DNA of 64,000 bases. Source: Bathymodiolus brooksi (Eukaryota > Mollusca > Bivalvia > Mytilida > Modiolidae). Of the stretch, positions 11,010 to 23,600 are shown one piece after another. The DNA lies in assembly GCA_963680875.1 (NCBI GenBank), contig OY804584.1:91882031-91946030 (forward strand), read 5' to 3'. Under the pieces are notes generated by a model. The model did not search any database. It was not told the origin of the DNA and saw nothing but the letters and a program-made list of their open reading frames with translations. Numbering within the stretch: the first letter of the stretch is position 1; each line of letters starts with the position of its first letter. A program made the position numbers and the translations under genes.

Positions 11010-11139
11010 CTGAAACAGACCAAAAATGCGAATCATTTAAGCCGGGATAAATATATATCTGACTGTCCTTTCGTGGGTTAAATAAATAAATAAATAAATT
11101 TTATAAAAACATTCGCAATATTTTAGTTTTTTTGCTTAT

Positions 11140-11495
11140 TACAGTAAAATAATTACATTACTTCCGTTTTTCATTGAAATGTTGCAATATGATTGGTTAT
11201 GAAGTGTTCACATGATTATAAAAGAGATGTTTTACATCCTAATAAAACTCAAACCCGAACGTGCACGTGCCTCCATGACGACGTCTGATGTAAACAATCA
11301 ATGGCGTAGTAATTTCCAACAGCAAATAATCTAACACAAATAAAATTCCCAATGAAAAATTAAACTATATTAAATTTTGGTGTGATTTAAATGTAATTAT
11401 AAGAATTGTATACCGCGCTTCATACAAAATGTGCTTCGGTCTACGCTTTTACACGCCAATAAAACTACAAAAAATGCATTCAATTCTTAAATGAA
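11140..11495 (+). repeat. Dispersed repeat family I, copy 1
   Basis: About 350 bases closely matching 30065-30480, for example ATGATTGGTTATGAAGTG and GACGACGTC...GTAAACAATCAATGGCGTAG. The right end carries the remains of the hairpin that is perfect in the second copy. Confidence 0.8.
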
Positions 11496-11514
11496 AAACA
11501 AAAAATAACACACA

Positions 11515-11635
11515 GTTACAACAGTTCCAAAATCAAATAGAAAAATCGTACCTCTAACACAATAAATTAATACATTATCGCTGATATTCTTGGCTTGGTA
11601 CAAGCACTTCAATAAAAAGTGATGGGATTAAGAAA
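11515..11635 (+). repeat. Dispersed repeat family J copy
   Basis: Contains ACAGTTCCAAAATCAAATAG, TTGGCTTGGTACAAGCACTT and CAATAAAAAGTG. Other copies are near 15715, 18640, 35815, 37160 and 55120. Confidence 0.7.
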
Positions 11636-11845
11636 AGTTTGAGGATACCAAATCGGTAATCAGAAGCCGTATATCGAAGGACAGACAATGCAAAGGCCAC
11701 ATGAAAAGACAAAACGACAAACAATGATCCACAAAACACTACACAGAAATCAAAGATTGAGCAACACGAACTTAACTAAACAGCGGGGTGAACTCTTGTG
11801 TTCCGAACAGCTGCTAGTGACACCCGTCGTGGAACTGTTAAACGA
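11636..11845 (+). repeat. Dispersed family C copy
   Basis: Reads ACCAAATCGGTAATCAGAAG, then AAAACGACAAACAATGATCC, and ends in AGTGACACCCGTCGTG. Confidence 0.75.
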
Positions 11846-12239
11846 CACGAACATTATCTGAAATGATAATCGTGCTTGACACAAGTATCCGTCAATAAAT
11901 ACAAATTACATATAAAACATGAACCTCACCAAATGGGAGTACAACGAACTGAAGATCATTTTTACTCGGAAGTCGTAGCCGATATCACAACACGGAAATG
12001 AAAACGCGAAGACATGTAATTTGACAACAAGAACATTACGAACCCCTCTAATACATGTGAAAATCGAGTGAGAACTCGTGTGCTCCGGTAGGGTAAGTAG
12101 TTCCTAGTTCTAACTAGTTGTATGCTACCAAGCCTGGTTAATTTGTCTTAGAAGCTTAGCTAACATATCTAGTTTACTACACAGATACACACATGGATCG
12201 TCAATTTATGGTTATAAATTCAGGATCTAGACAAAATCA

Positions 12240-12460
12240 TATTGGAGGGTATGTAGAGTAAACGATAGAAAATACCGAGGGCGCAATCAAAAAAGAACAA
12301 TCCAGATAAACTGACAACATAGGGTACACAAGACGAAGACAAACAAATCAAAAACATAGGATAGTATGCGTTGGACATCACTATACACAAACAAATCACA
12401 CGGAACTCAGAACGTAACGACACATAATAGGGCAATACAAAAAACTAAAAAGATGAGCAC
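12240..12460 (+). repeat. Dispersed family D copy
   Basis: Contains ATACCGAGGGCGCAATCAAA and AACTGACAACATAGGGTACA, as in the copy at 1783-2240. The region 12460-12900 that follows holds nothing I recognise. Confidence 0.7.
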
Positions 12461-13214
12461 CTATAATGAAAGGTCATCTTATCCATGATGATCAATACCT
12501 CTTTTTATGTGACAATATATACATTGTATTATACAATTTAGCGAAAGCACTAAATTTAATGACAGTTGTGTTTTTGATTAGTTTACTTTAAGTTAAATAA
12601 CGATATGATTTCTTAATTTCTAAATTGCATTTCCCTTTTCTTAATGGCTAAGAAATATTTCTAAATGCTCTCGAGGTTTTTGATTTGCAGATCTTAAAAA
12701 CCGATTCGCGTTTTTAATTTCCGAATTGCCAAAGTTGCCAGAAAGTGTTGTATTAGTTTTCGATTTACTCATATATATTTTGTGTCTGATCTCAAATTAT
12801 TCCTAACTTTTCGATACGAGGTATTTTGCACGAAAATGAACGCTTCCTAACGTAGAAAATTGGTATTTCGCTTTTTTGTGAATATTGCGTGCCATGGATA
12901 TAATTGTGAGTGATTGAGTGATTGTTATTTAGCGCCAAATGAAAACATTTTCAGCTATATCATGACAATATAAGATTGTAAATGAGAAAAAAAAATTAAA
13001 AGAATTTTTGATAATAATATTTCTTACTGTGTTATCTGGCAGGTTAATTTCTAGTGATAGTCGTCTTAAAAGACAAACACGTGTAGATTGACCATTTCTG
13101 TAATGTCAAAGCCTAAAGGGGTTGTCATATTATATCAAATTCTTTGATCACTATTATATTCAAGCTATACAGGACGGAATACACATTTTTTCCTGAATAT
13201 TTTGAGCTTTCAAA

Positions 13215-13289
13215 GTAGGTTGCAAATAAATAAATAGATAAATAAATAAAAAAAACAAATAAATAAATAAAAAAAATTAAAAATAAACA

Positions 13290-13320
<31 letters not shown>

Positions 13321-13345
13321 AAGTGAAAATAAAAATAAATAAATC
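13215..13345 (+). repeat. (AAAT)n microsatellite
   Basis: Repeated AAAT/AAATAAAT units, interrupted, about 130 bases. Around it, 12990-13590 is AT-rich sequence without recognisable features. Confidence 0.9.
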
Positions 13346-13599
13346 ATACAAACAAATGATAAATCAAAGTTGTCACAGCACATACTGTCTTAAATTGTAA
13401 GCTTTTTGATAATTTCGAGATGAACAGACTATTTTATAGTTGATGCTATCAACAGTAATATACTTATCTCGTCATTATATACATTCTAACAAAGTTAGAC
13501 TATTAGTCATAGAGGCTATCACACGCCCAGTAGTCAGTGTGTCGGCACTGACCTGGGGTTTATTTTATTATAGAAATTTACAGCTCCTAAATACAAGTA

Positions 13600-13965
13600 T
13601 AGCACTACGGGTGCCACTAGTGGAACAGGAACTGCTTACCATTCAGGAGCACCTGAGTTCACCCTCGGTTTTTAGTGGGGTTCGTGTTACTCGATCTTTA
13701 GTTTTCTGTGTAAGGTTTTGTAGATCGTTGTTTGCCCCTCTGTCCTCTTTCTTTTAGCCATTGTGTAGTCTACCATTCTTCGAATTACGGCATCGGACTA
13801 CCCCTTTTAGTATTTTCAAACTCTTCTTTTACAAAATAGTTTTAGTATTCTTCCTCATAATGTGATACTTTTCCCCTTTTTTTCTTTTGGCCATTGTTGT
13901 GTCTGTCCTTATTCGATTTACTGATTCTGATTACCTCATTGGTATCTGCATAATGTTCTTTATAT
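13600..13965 (-). repeat. Dispersed family C copies, reverse orientation
   Basis: GGTGCCACTAGTGGAACAGG followed by GGGGTTCGTGTTACTCGATC is family C in reverse. A second partial segment (TTTTGGCCATTGTTGTGTCT) follows at 13880-13950. A SINE-like tail (GGTGTTTAACGTCCAGCGAA) starts near 13988. Confidence 0.7.
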
Positions 13966-14554
13966 AGGTTTATGTTGGTTGGTTGGTTGGTGTTTAACGT
14001 CCAGCGAACAATTTTTCAGCTGTATTTAGGACGAGTATATGTTTATGTATAACATTGAATCAGGAAACAGATTTAAAAAAAAAAATAATAAAATAAAAAA
14101 AGCATTTGCTTGTTTCTGAATCCTATTGTACAATTGCTGTTGTTCTGTTTATGTAAGTCAGTTATATCAATAAGATATGCTTATACCAACAATAAATTAG
14201 AAATGCGTAGTTTTTCGTTCTTAGAATCATTATCCATTGTATAATAAAATATAAAATACCACCTAATTTTTCAAAATTCCTTTTATCCTTTGCCAATTTC
14301 TTGCATTTTAAAGAAAACATAAACTGCTTTGAACATCATCATACGATATGTGGTATAGGTGCTCGTTAGTCAGCTGTTATATATATACACACAAACTATT
14401 GATGTTGGAGGAAATTTATATCTAATGATTTAAAAACAACTTCTCTGGAGAGAGAGATACTGATGGTTATATATTACTGTATAATAATACGGTGACAGTT
14501 ATGGTATTGCCTGTGTGTGTATTGCGGGCATAACATTCATAATAAAACGGACAA

Positions 14555-14633
14555 ATGCGTAGTTTTGAATTTTCAGGAGTTTTCAGATCAATTTGGATAT
14601 TTGTTTCTTTGATTTTCACATTCTTGAAAAAAG
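14555..14633 (+). CDS. Receptor exon 1 (signal peptide)
   Basis: An ATG opens 26 codons ending in phase 1 at a strong GTGAGT donor. The peptide has a basic N-terminal part ([11 protein letters not shown]) and a hydrophobic core ([12 protein letters not shown]), as in a signal peptide. The phase fits exon 2. It is the least certain exon because the next intron is 5.9 kb and another first exon could exist. Confidence 0.6.
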
Positions 14634-17600
14634 GTGAGTCAATTCTTAAATATTCAGAATTTAGAAGTATATAAAATATATGGATTGCATTTTATTGTTC
14701 ATTTTAAACCTCAATTTTAACAATATTTTGGTATTTTAGCAAGAACTCCACTAAAACCGCAGACAAATTCAGGTATTTCGGAAGGGTTCGATATTCCTGT
14801 TCCACTAGTGAAAGCAACTATTGTAATACTATTCAGATTAATTTCCTTCGGATAGCCCGAATGCTCTGGTAAATCGAAGTAATATGATCGATCTTTGACT
14901 GTGATCATATTATGCAAAATACTAAATCAGCAGCTCAAAAAGAAAGTACTAGGATTTTAAATGGGTAAATCTGAATTTGTATAAAATACTTTCCATGTAT
15001 TCATTGTATCTTAAATTACATATACAGTCAAACCTGCCCATGTGGCCACCTCTATTAAGCAGTCACCTGTATCTAAATGTCATCTTTTCTTTTCATATGC
15101 ATTGAACCTCTTTTAAGAGGTCACCTGTCTTATAAGAAGGCCACTTTTTCTTTGTCCCAAAGGTCACATCTTAATGCAGGTTTGACTATACATGTGTGTT
15201 AGGGTATCGAATTTGCTTATGTTTGTACGATTTTCAGATAGGATTTTGGAACTTTTCTGACCATGTGGTATTTTCCGTGTTTGATTATATTATTCAATTA
15301 TACAGATAATACAAAAGGTATTTATACAGGATTCAAGATAGCTATCTTGTGCTAAATTTAGAAAGCATTTCTAAATTGTTAACATTGCATAACTTTTGTA
15401 TGTGCTTTTCTATTTGTTACTAATTTAATTCGTGTATTATTTTTCTACTATGTATTTTTAAATCTTTTAAGGATGTAAAGCGCTTAGTGTAATTTTTATT
15501 AGATATGCGCTATATAAATATTGTATATAATAATAATAATAAAATGAGTTTACACAATAAATGAGATTGTAGTTATATGTTGATCTACAATTTCAAATAT
15601 ATGAAAGATACCACTGCCAACAAATGATTACTAATACAAATCGCAGCTAAGGATATATTTTAAAGAACACATTAATCGGTTTCTGTTAATTTACACAAAT
15701 CATTGGAATTAGATAAGAGAAAAAATAGCACACTGTCGGAACAGTTCCAACATCCAATAGAACAATTTGAGAAAGCGTGAAAATCAATACCCATAGAACA
15801 TACATACATGCCCACTCTGTTTTCTTAGCACTTCAATAAAAAGTGGCAGAATGAAACTGGCGTTATGGGCCCAAACCTCCCCTCCTCTTTGTGAAATGAT
15901 GAGGTCATGCAAATGTGATTAAAACAAGTGAAAGTTAATGGAGCAGGAACTGCTAACCCTTCCAGAGCACATGAGTTCCCCCGGTTTTTATTGGGGTTCG
16001 TGTTATTCGATCTTTAGTTTTATGTGTATGTTTTGTAGATTGTTGTTTGTCCTTTTGTCCTTTTATCTTTTGGCCATTGTGTTGTCCGTTCTTCTTCGAT
16101 TTACATATTCTGATTACCCCTTTGGTATCGTCAAACTCTTCTTAAAGTAAACTTCTCTTTCATTTCTAACATTTCAAAGATACGATAGGACGTGATGATT
16201 GCATGATCATTTTAATTGATTTACCAAGTATCTTGTAGGCCTAATCAAGTATATATATCACTAAGTCTACCACAAAAAATGTTAGAACGATTGATGTGAC
16301 CGCGACGAATTCAATGTTAAAATGATCAAAATAATGATTTTCAAGTTCATAGAATTTGTGTTATTTTGAAGAAACATATTGCTCTTCACATTGTGTGCAT
16401 ATTCCGTTGAAATTGTTGAAACAGGAATTAAAAAAAAAAAAGAAAAAGAGAAACAAAATGCAATTTCCGTTGAAACTTTGTACACCGAAATGTCGGAAAA
16501 TTCAAACTGTAGCATACAGAACTACCATCATTCATGTGACGCCTCATATGATACCCTTTCAAAACTGTCTCATTATCGACAAGGCGAATATTTACTGTAC
16601 GGATAATTACAATCTTGACAGATCTCACATAATACGCTGTCAATACGTTCGTGCTGTAATCGTTTCTACATTATCAGAAGCGCTAATTGCTAAAAAGTAT
16701 TGAAGACTGTTAGATGCTATAATATTAGGCAGGAAATAGGAGTGAATGAGTATCTATGTTTGTCTTTAGGTGTAGTCTTTAGAATGTCAAATTTACAACC
16801 GTGGGAACTGTATCTGTACCGAATTTGGCTATCCTGTGTATGACCTTTGGTTTTCTTGCTCTCAATGACTTTCAAAGTATTTCCATTCTTTCTTCCTTTG
16901 AGGTACCTAGTGAAGGTTATTCCAGAAATGCGTCATGTGCCCGTAACTAGATATCTGCATTTTCACAATATATGTTTTCAAAGATCTAGGTGTTGCAAAT
17001 AGACGTTAGAGCGAACCGAAGTGTCAATCAAGAATTGTCAAACCAGAGACACGGGAAACATTGGGTACACAAGACACAGGGCGAAGACAAACAATACACA
17101 AAAACTCAACACAACACAGAAGACTAAAAAGATGAGCAATACAAACCCCAACAAAAACTGGGGATGAACCCAGGTTCTCGCGAAGGGTAATCAACTCATG
17201 CCTCTTATAAGACTCCCGTCAATTCAAATTTCCAACCTTCATAACAGGTATGTTTTTGTTCTAGCTAAGAAAGCCTCGAACAACTTTGTGCTTGTAGGAA
17301 AGAAAAAACAACGCTGACAAAAGCGGAAATTATTGATAATCATCATTCAGTTGTGTGTTCTTTTTTTGTATTTCCACCAAAGATAGATATCCCTTCCCTT
17401 TATCGGCTACTAATTTTGCATAGGAAGAGTTTGAAGATACCAAAGGGGTTATCAGAATCCGTATATCGAAGAAGGACAGACAACACAATGGCCAAAAGAA
17501 AAAAAGACAAAAGGACAAACAACGATGTACAAAATATTACACAAAAATAAAATATCGAGTAACACGAACCACACTAAAATCCAGGGATGAACTCGGATGC

Positions 17601-20600
17601 CCCGGAAAAGTAGGCAGTTCCTGCTCCACTAGTGGCACCCGTCATCTGGCATTTGTACGGCAATGCTGGAAGAAGTGTTTATCAGATGTGGATCCTCAAA
17701 AATTCAAAAGTTTTCTCTGCTTTTGCAACAGTATGAAAAGCATTTGACTTCTTTACTCTATATGCTACGGTCCCTCACATTAAACGTGAAACTCTGTTAA
17801 AGATATTGGTTCAACTTTCTGTTCTTTCAATTTGCAAAAATAAAACTCATTACCTTGAATAAGTTGCTATGTATGGACACAATCTAGTACTAGCCCTGTT
17901 TTTTTTTATGGGGGTCTGGATTATTCATCTGCAGCTTCCTGTAATTGGCCAAGTTAATAGTTTTTGTCTTTATCTCTTTTTTTGTTGTTAATGTTTTGGC
18001 CACTTGTTTTCTTTCTATATTGATCTATGATGTTTTGTCATGTTTCGGTATAATCATTCTTTCTATTAAAGTATAAACACATGCTGTTCGTCTAGAAAAT
18101 ATCTTAATTAAATTGTTTATATACTCTGACTAAAATACCAAATTTTCTTTTGTTGTGGGGAATCCATTACAAATGATGTTTATATGTGAAACAAAAGAAC
18201 TACACTTCGCATATGATATATATTTGTTTGTATATATAAAGATAATAAACAAATATACACTAATAATTTATTATCAATACAATGAAAATAAACAATCTTT
18301 CCGAGGCCAAAAACTGTCTAGACAAAAGCCAATTAAAATCATAGTAGCACACATACACATATGACAACTATTTTACCTATTTTGTTCCAGTATGTTATAG
18401 TGACAGCCGGAATTTTTTAGCCGTAATGAAAGCGGGAGGTTTGTTGCCTTAACATCTGATTCAACCCACCATTTCTTTAGAAATGGCTGTACCAAGTCAG
18501 GGTCATTACGGTTTTCACAGTTTTCCGGTTGTTGACTGATTTTGTCTGTTTATATACTTATGAGTTTTGACTTTCCCTTTGGAAGATTGTTCGGAGTTCG
18601 GTAATTTTGTTATTACCCTTATATGTGGTTGGTTGAAATAAAATGAAACGCAAAAAATACCACACTGTCGAAACAATTTTAAAATCCACTGGAACAATCG
18701 TAAAAAAGAGACAAAATTGATATCATTAACAAACAAATACACGATCTCTCACTTTCCTGGCTTGGTACAGGCACTTCAATAAAGAGTGAAGGCGTTAAAC
18801 TAGTTTTACGAAATTATTTGATAATTTGAAATTGATTTCTAACTTTAACTTTTAATATCTTTTCCAAGAAACGCGACATACTCGTGAATTAATAGACCAT
18901 TGTATTTATTAGTTAACAGATGCCAAAATACAATACCAAAGTAAACTAATCCTCCCCTGTATCACTTCCAGTAAAATATATCAGTGGCTACGAAGTAATA
19001 GAGTGACCATCGTGGTCGTTATCGTATTGAAGTTGAATTTACAACTACCCATGCAGTCAATGCCTATCACCACTAAAGTTGTGAATTCCAACCCCGTTTA
19101 TGGCGAGGTGTACTCGATACAACATTATGTGATAAAGTTTGTCAGTGACTTGCGACAGGTCGGCGGTTTTCTCCGGGTACTCAGGTTTCCTACACCAATA
19201 AAACTTACCACCACGATATAGCTGACCGTTCACTTTCATGGCTTGGTACATTGATTTAAATAAACAGTGGCGGGGTTGAACTAATTGTACTGACGAAAAA
19301 ATAACAAGAGATGAAAATCACACCACCAGTCTAGTAAAGGTCAGCTGAAGTCTATTGCTTTCACGATAAGATCAGCTAGCTGTGTAATCTATTAACACTT
19401 TGTATTCCATGTCGTTTCGGTCGCCTTACAGTAATGACACGTTATTATCTGTTATGCAGGTTTGTTGCATGTATTAATAGTGCATTTACATGTCATTATC
19501 AATCTGAGGATAAATAATACAGTTATTTTATGGAAATTTAAAGATTTTTTTTTGCATATTGCAATAAAATGAAACATGAAAAATACCAACTGTCAGAAAA
19601 GTTCAATAATCCATATAAAACTACCAATTGTCAGAAGAGTTCAATAATCCATATAAAAATACCAACTGTCAGAAGAGTTCAATAATCCATATAAAAATAC
19701 CAATTGTCAGAAGAGTTCAATAATCCATATAAAAATACCAACTGTCAGAAGAGTTCAATAATCCATTTGAAAATACCAATTGTCAGAAGAGTTCAATAAT
19801 CCATATAAAACTACCAACTGTCAGAAGAGTTCAATAATCCATATAAAAATACCAACTGTCAGAAGAGTTCAATAATCCATATAAAAATACCAACTGTCAG
19901 AAGAGTTCAATAATCCATATAAAACTACCAATTGTCAGAAGAGTTCAATAATCCATATAAAAATACCAACTGTCAGAAGAGTTCAATAATCCATATAAAA
20001 CTACCAATTGTCAGAAGAGTTCAATAATCCATATAAAAATACCAACTGTCAGAAGAGTTCAATAATCCATTTGAAAATACCAATTGTCAGAAGAGTTCAA
20101 TAATCCATATAAAACTACCAACTGTCAGAAGAGTTCAATAATCCATATAAAAATACCAACTGTCAGAAGAGTTCAATAATCCATATAAAAATACCAACTG
20201 TCAGAAGAGTTCAATAATCCATATAAAAATACCAACTGTCAGAAGAGTTCAATAATCCATATAAAACTACCAACTGTCAAAAGAGTTCAATAATCCATAT
20301 AAAAATACCAACTGTCAGAAGAGTTCAATAATCCATATAAAAATCATAGAAAGAAGCAAAATCGATATTACTAGCACACACATATACATGCCCACCAATT
20401 CCTCGTTAGGTACAAGCACTTCAATAAAAGTGGCGGGGTTAAAGTAGTTTCTATTGTTTATTGTAATTGATTTTATTATTTTTATCAATGCATGTTGTGT
20501 AAAATGTATATATGTATACCTAAATAACAAAAAATTGTTCATTGCTTAAAAATCACGTTTTATGTTTACAGATCTGAACAGTGGAGTGTGTTTGAATACT

Positions 20601-23600
20601 ACCGGTCACATTCGTCTTGTTAATATCAGCTCTAACGTCACAGAAGAATTTTTCAACGAAACCACTCATGTGACGTCAGACCAATTATTTGCTGACACGG
20701 ATGCTGATAATAGTTCACATGGCATCGTGCCTACTTTACGTTCTGAGTTCAAGAAAACACACTTCGATAATTCAACAAGAAGAAAACAGATCAAAGCTTT
20801 TGTGACGGAATGTTTTCGTAGCAACGCCACGGCAAATACCTCATTTGATTACAGTTTAATAGTTTCTCTCTCAGTGGGTGTTTGTGCATCCAAATGTAAC
20901 ACAAATAGTTATTGCGCATTGTTAGAATTTGCGCTTAATCATACAGATAATAATTCGACATTGTTATATAATATAGCACCATGCTACTCTGATTCTGACG
21001 TTCAGATATACGTCATACTTATCAACGATTATGTCTTCAACAATAAGACTTCCATCTGTGATAACAGCACTGTTAAAGCATTTAGAAAGATGTACACAAA
21101 ATATGTAAATGTGTCGGAGGAGGGAAGCTGTAATTTGTTTAAGAAATGCAAGGACAATAATTGTACAACTAAGTTATTATTGGCTTTGCATGATTATAAT
21201 ACGTCTTCGATTGGTAGCGAAAAAGATGCCTATTCTATCATTGAGAAAATGTTAATGTCTATTAATAGCGAAAATTTCACTCTAAGTCTTAGAGGTGCTT
21301 GTAATATACATAATAAAAGTGATGATGTATATGCTATGGCTATTGTCATGCCATGCTGTGCTGATAACAACAATTCTTCCATCATTCCAATTTGTGATCC
21401 TTGTTTTGAAGACTTTGAATGTGATACGTATGTGAATGTTGAATGTCTTACGAATGTGAATGTTTCTGTCTGTGTCAACCAAGCTTGTCTATGCTCAGAT
21501 GACAATGAAGAGGTATATTTGAAAAGTAAGTATGTTATGCGTGATCTTAGCTAGGATACGCTAATAGTAGAAATATCCGAAGTTCTGGCGGAAGTAACAT
21601 TTTGATTGGACAATATCCATCTCATAATAACAGTTCTACAAATGAGAGCCGATGACCTTACTCATCATTTTAGACGTTATAGAATGCCGAAGGGACAATC
21701 TAGAATTGACAATCCAGAGAAACCGGCAACATTGTCCACACTAGCCACAGGACAAGAAAAAACAAAACACAACAATACAACACAACACAGAAAGCTAAAA
21801 TGATGAGAAACACAAACCCCACCAACCTAGGGGGTGAACGCAACACGACCCCCCTATCAACCTAGGAGTGAACCCTGGTTCTCGCCAATGATAAACAGTT
21901 CCCGCCTCTTATAAGTCAACCGCCAGACGTGTTAAATGTTAGACTACATGAGTGAGGGATTGCTTTTTAACGCTAAACGAGGAACTTTTTAGCCATATCA
22001 TGGCGAAAATAAGTTACATTCGGTGATATGATGATGATGTCTGCATTGTGCTAGACCAACTTGCATAGTCCTAGTTCACTGAAACGGGTATACATGTATC
22101 GATCGATGCGATCACATTATCCCGATTTCGAATCGTGCGTTCCCTCTCCTTAATGATGCGTGCGTAGCGGAGAAGAAACAAATACTAATTTAAAGTCTTA
22201 AGTTTTGAGCTGACCAGGACTCGAACCCATGATCTACCACACTCGAGGGGAACACGCTAACCATTATTCTATAAATAGGTTGATAGGTTAGAGTGTATAC
22301 AAGGCCATCTGAAGACACAAAGGAGAAAAGGGTAAACTTGGAACCATATCTGACATAAATACACTTCTTGTAATATGTACGCAAGTGACAAATACTATGC
22401 AACAATGCTACGATGTCTTCCGAAAGACCTCTTGAAAGATAAGATGAGATGATTCTTTAAAAACCTCTGAATTAATAGTTTAGTACTCATAAGACGGTGA
22501 CGCTGTCAAGAGTCTGAATACAAACTTCAACGTGAGCTCAACGCACGAGTTTCTGTATTACATTGCACTATCAATGTGTTGAAAATTTATAATGGCAAAA
22601 TTGAAATAGTTTTGTTTGTCATTTAGTGACATTATACAATAATTCATCTTTTTCACCCAGGTTGAGTCCGATGAACGTGTTATAATTACATGCCATGTAT
22701 TAAATACCGGAGTATATATGACAAATCTCTTGTCTTTTTGATTAATTACAAGTTAATTCGAGTAGCATATGTACGATATTGGAAAAATGAAATATGTTTT
22801 TCTACAATTACATTCAGCAGTTCTTCCATTGATATTCTTCTTCTTTTATTATTATTTCAATTAATTGTATATCCGTTCAAGGCAAAATTTAATGATTGTA
22901 TTGTTCAATTTCATTTGCAATCAGACTCCTTCAATTCTTCAGAATTCGTTGCATTTATTCACCCCCGTTTTTAGTGAGGTTCGTGTTGCTCAGTCTTACT
23001 TAATTTTCTGTATAGTATTTTGTGGACCATTGTTTGTCTTTTATCTCTATTGTCCTTTTGTTCCAATATTGTTATAAATACTGTTATAGTGACAGCCGGA
23101 ACCTTTGAGCCGTAATGAAAGCGGGAGGTTTGGCGCTTTAAAATCTGATTCAACCCACCATTTCTTTAGAAATGCCTGTACCATGTCAGGGTCATTACGG
23201 TTTTCACAGTTTTCCGGTTGTTGACTGCTTTTGTCTGTTTATATACTTATGAGTTTTGACTTTCCCTTTGTAAGATTGTTCAGAGTTGGGTAATTTTGTT
23301 ATTACCCTTATTTGGCCATTACACTGTCTGTTCTTCGGTATCTTCAAACTTTCATTGATATTGTACATCTTTAGATAAACATGTAGCATGTAGCATATGA
23401 TTACATAATTTAAATCTGAGAATTACTTTGTAGATTCTTGTACAAACAGTTCTGACTGCATTGGCAATGAACACAGTATTTGTGTAAACGGGACGTGCCA
23501 GTGTAAAGCAGGGTTTAAAGAAATAAATAGCACATGTCAACAACGAAATATTGGTGACAAATGTATAGAGGATTCCGAATGTGGACTGCCGTTTTCCACA

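Noticed and set aside
19580..20345. CRISPR-like array of regular repeats
   Set aside because: Units are directly adjacent with no unique spacers, in a eukaryotic intron; it is a minisatellite. The same holds for 46560-48070.
22865..23077. 70-codon plus-strand frame (and others ending in FCxxFCxPLFVLLS)
   Set aside because: This peptide recurs wherever family C is read in one frame; it is repeat translation, not a gene family.
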